A program made the translations under genes and the position numbers. 64,000 nt of DNA, taken from the NCBI RefSeq assembly GCF_009729095.1, contig NZ_VTGX01000006.1:1-64000 (forward strand). The letters run 5' to 3'. Shown here piece by piece: positions 62,026-64,000 of the stretch; position 1 is the first letter of the stretch; each line of letters starts with the position of its first letter. The notes below the pieces were generated by a model. It made no database searches, was not told where the DNA came from, and worked only from the letters and a program-made list of their open reading frames with translations. The DNA comes from Mycolicibacterium sp. CBMA 247. GTDB taxonomy: Bacteria > Actinomycetota > Actinomycetes > Mycobacteriales > Mycobacteriaceae.

Positions 62026-62981
62026 GCGACCCTGTGCTCCTGCTCGACGGTGCCAGCATGTGGTTCCGGTCGTATTTCGGTGTGCCGTCCTCGATCAAGG
62101 CGCCCGACGGCCGGCCGGTGAACGCGGTGCGCGGATTCCTGGATTCGATCGCCACCCTGGTCACCCGGGAGCGACCGCGCCGGTTGGTGGTGTGCCGCGA
62201 CGACGACTGGCGGCCGCAGTGGCGGGTCGATCTGGTGCCGTCGTACAAGGCCCACCGGGTCGAACAGCCCCGGCCTGACGGCATCCCCGACGTCGAGGAG
62301 GTTCCCGACGACCTCACGCCCCAGGTCGGCATGATCATGGAGTTGCTCGACGCGTTCGGCATCGCGACGGCCGGGGCACCCGGGTTCGAAGCCGACGACG
62401 TGCTCGGCACGCTTGCCACCCGCGAACAGCACGATCCGGTGGTGGTGGTCAGCGGCGATCGTGACCTGCTGCAGCTGGTGCGCGATGAGCCCGCCCCCGC
62501 GGTGCGCGTGCTGTACATCGGCCGCGGACTGGCCAAGGCGACGAAGTTCGGTCCGCAGGAAGTCGCCGAGCAGTACGGGGTGCCGATCGACCGGGCCGGG
62601 GCGGCCTATGCGGAACTGGCCCTGCTGCGCGGTGACCCGTCCGACGGGCTGCCCGGGGTCGCCGGGATCGGCGAGAAGACGGCGTCCACGCTGCTGGCCA
62701 GACACGGCTCGTTGCAGGGTATCCAGGCGGCCGCCGAGGACCCGAAATCCTCGCTGTCCAAAGCACATCGGACCAAACTGCTGACCGCCGTCGACTACAT
62801 CGCCGCGGCAGAACCGGTGGTGCGGGTGGCCGTCGACGCCCCTGTGCGCCTGTCCACCACAACCGACGCGTTGCCGCTGGCCGCCGGCGACCCGGCCCGG
62901 GTCGCCGAACTGGCCGCGGCCTACGGGGTGACCTCGTCGATCAGCCGGTTGCAGTCGGCCTTGGACCAACTGCCCGGCTGA
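62022..62981 (+). CDS. 5'-3' exonuclease (flap nuclease family)
   Basis: A 319-residue stand-alone 5'-3' exonuclease homologous to the N-domain of PolA. Metal-binding aspartates are in VLLLDGASMWF, PGFEADDVLG, VVSGDRDLLQLV and LLRGDPSDGLPGV, with a helix-hairpin-helix (GVAGIGEKTAS). It probably removes RNA primers or flaps and is a paralogue of the polA region at 12167-14917. The M. tuberculosis counterpart is Rv2090. The GTG start overlaps the upstream stop (GTGA). Confidence 0.92.
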   Translation: MSDPVLLLDGASMWFRSYFGVPSSIKAPDGRPVNAVRGFLDSIATLVTRERPRRLVVCRDDDWRPQWRVDLVPSYKAHRVEQPRPDGIPDVEEVPDDLTPQVGMIMELLDAFGIATAGAPGFEADDVLGTLATREQHDPVVVVSGDRDLLQLVRDEPAPAVRVLYIGRGLAKATKFGPQEVAEQYGVPIDRAGAAYAELALLRGDPSDGLPGVAGIGEKTASTLLARHGSLQGIQAAAEDPKSSLSKAHRTKLLTAVDYIAAAEPVVRVAVDAPVRLSTTTDALPLAAGDPARVAELAAAYGVTSSISRLQSALDQLPG

Positions 62982-62996
62982 TCCAGCCCGGTAGGG

Positions 62997-63818
62997 CTAC
63001 TTGGGTCGACCGACCTCGTACGTGCCCTTGTCGTCCTTGAAGGTCACTGTCACCTTGCGCTTGGTGCCGTCGATGGTGACCTCGCAGTCGAAGGTCGAAT
63101 CCTTCTTGACCGTGGGGTTTTCGCCGTTGTTGCACTTGACACCGGTGACCTTGGTGGCGCCATAGCCGTTGGTCTTGTCGGTCAGGATCTGCTCGACGCC
63201 GCTCTGGGCCTTGTTGATGTCGAGCTTGGTCGTCATCGCCCATCCGGGCAACCAGAACGCGGTCACCGCGAGGATGGCCAGCAACAGAACCAGAAGGCCG
63301 CCGACGATGCCGCCGATCATCGCGAGCGAACGCTTGGAGCCCGCCTCGGCGCCCGGTACACCGTATTGCCCGAACTGTCCGGGAGCGCCGTACTGGCCCG
63401 GCTGAGGGTATTGACCCGGCTGGCCGTACTGCGGGGGTTGACCGGGCTGGCCGAATTGCTGGGGTTGACCGGGTTGGCCGTACTGAGGCTGTTGCCCGTA
63501 GCCGGGCACCTGGCCGTACTGGGGCGCCTGGCCGGGCGGCGGATAGGCTTGCTGGCCGTACTGCTCGGGCGTCGGGTACTGCGGCTGTTGCGGCTGCGAG
63601 TAATCCGGCTGCTGCACTCCTTGTGAAGGCGGCTGGTACGACGGGTACTGCTGCGGCGTGTACGCCGGGGGCTGCCATGCCGGAGCGTGGGTCGTGGGGT
63701 CCTCGGAAGCGGGGGTCGGCGGCTGCCAAGCCTCGGCGCCCGGCGCCTGGTCCCCACCCGGCTCAGGCTGCTGACCGGGCCACTGCTGTCCCTGGTCAGA
63801 TCCCTGCGGTCCGCTCAT
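62997..63818 (-). CDS. DUF4333 membrane protein with Pro/Gln/Tyr-rich tail (Rv2091c-like)
   Basis: A 273-residue protein. Residues 1 to about 155 are low-complexity, built from repeated YGQPGQ-type units rich in Gln, Pro, Gly and Tyr and presumably cytoplasmic and disordered. One membrane helix follows (IGGIVGGLLVLLLAILAVTAF), then an extracellular DUF4333 domain of about 90 residues with two cysteines (VKCNNG, FDCEV). Similar tails occur in mycobacterial divisome proteins. Its 3' end is 15 nt from the convergent exonuclease gene. Confidence 0.85.
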   Translation of the reverse strand: MSGPQGSDQGQQWPGQQPEPGGDQAPGAEAWQPPTPASEDPTTHAPAWQPPAYTPQQYPSYQPPSQGVQQPDYSQPQQPQYPTPEQYGQQAYPPPGQAPQYGQVPGYGQQPQYGQPGQPQQFGQPGQPPQYGQPGQYPQPGQYGAPGQFGQYGVPGAEAGSKRSLAMIGGIVGGLLVLLLAILAVTAFWLPGWAMTTKLDINKAQSGVEQILTDKTNGYGATKVTGVKCNNGENPTVKKDSTFDCEVTIDGTKRKVTVTFKDDKGTYEVGRPK

Positions 63819-63856
63819 GATTCTCCTTGATCCTGTTCGGTATCGCCTGCCACACC

Positions 63857-64000
63857 TTACCCCGCATCAACAGCAACAACGCCGCGCCGAACGTCGTTGA
63901 CAGCGCGTTTCGCGGTATTGCGCAGGGCGGGAGTGGGTGCGGCATTGCGCACCTGGTCGAGCAGATCGAGCACTTGGCGACACCACCGCACGAAATCGCC
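63857..64000 (-). CDS. helY: C-terminal fragment of DEAD/DEAH helicase HelY
   Basis: The last 47 residues of a minus-strand gene continue beyond the window: DFVRWCRQVLDLLDQVR, then NAAPTPALRNTAKRAV and GVVAVDAG, ending at TAA 63859-63857. This matches the remembered C-terminus of mycobacterial HelY (Ski2-like helicase, Rv2092c), which is also the neighbour of the DUF4333 gene in M. tuberculosis. Too short for the frame to be listed by a length cut-off, but strongly supported by context. Confidence 0.8.
   Translation of the reverse strand, partial: GDFVRWCRQVLDLLDQVRNAAPTPALRNTAKRAVNDVRRGVVAVDAG

Overview
The window is gene-dense, GC-rich actinobacterial DNA, almost certainly from a fast-growing Mycolicibacterium-type mycobacterium. 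Evidence seen in the sequence: a CoaE protein with a C-terminal GrpB/UPF0157 domain, a mycobacterial-type RpsA, RbpA, a PolA without 3'-5' exonuclease acidic residues, a CobI-CobJ fusion, a PepE / exonuclease / DUF4333 / HelY block, and separate ppm1 and lnt genes (fused in M. tuberculosis, split in M. smegmatis). Many genes start directly at the predicted transcription start (a TANNNT box 6-8 nt before ATG/GTG), as is common in mycobacteria. No tRNA, rRNA, CRISPR array, insertion sequence or prophage was recognised.

Layout. 1-6443: a plus-strand catabolic operon with overlapping start/stop codons: end of a DUF1116-like gene, SDR, an unrecognised Cys-rich protein, two tandem glutamine-synthetase-like ligases, an HSL-type hydrolase, and a second SDR. 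A hairpin and a new promoter follow, leading to a Baeyer-Villiger monooxygenase (6536-7999). 8028-19928: a conserved core (coaE, rpsA, PrsW-type protease, polA, then a DUF35/thiolase pair and DUF167). It is interrupted between polA and DUF35 by LysR, an FAD monooxygenase, a hydrolase and a TetR remnant. 19969-25521: a kinase-DUF7064-like fusion, copper amine oxidase and carboxylesterase, all on the minus strand. 25598-26302: a lipoprotein.

26310-34918: a second amine-catabolism cluster on the minus strand (C26 gamma-glutamyl hydrolase, aldehyde dehydrogenase, iron-type alcohol dehydrogenase, BVMO, glutamine-synthetase-like ligase, APC permease) with a divergent FadR-type GntR regulator. The gene set fits gamma-glutamylation of an amino alcohol such as ethanolamine, oxidation through aldehyde to acid, then hydrolysis to release glutamate. 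34915-40994: a conserved block (zinc-finger protein, rbpA, ppm1, lnt, amidohydrolase, fxsA, F420/FMN split-barrel protein).

41015-59399: cobalamin biosynthesis in three pieces (cobN; cobG-cobH-cobIJ; cobL-cobM-cobK), separated by a MoxR/DUF58 membrane cluster and by a TetR / phosphotransferase / hydrolase-cyclase group. 59435-64000: split-barrel reductase, pepE, a hotdog-like gene, a 5'-3' exonuclease, a DUF4333 membrane protein and the end of helY.

The most interesting leads are the Cys-rich protein coupled to the tandem ligases, an 18-nt promoter motif shared by two unlinked monooxygenase genes, a KstR-type box before the DUF35/thiolase pair, a 16-bp palindrome in the predicted rpsA promoter, and an untracked 35-residue membrane peptide plus a 15-bp inverted repeat in front of cobN. 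Protein family names come from recalled family motifs; no database search was run.
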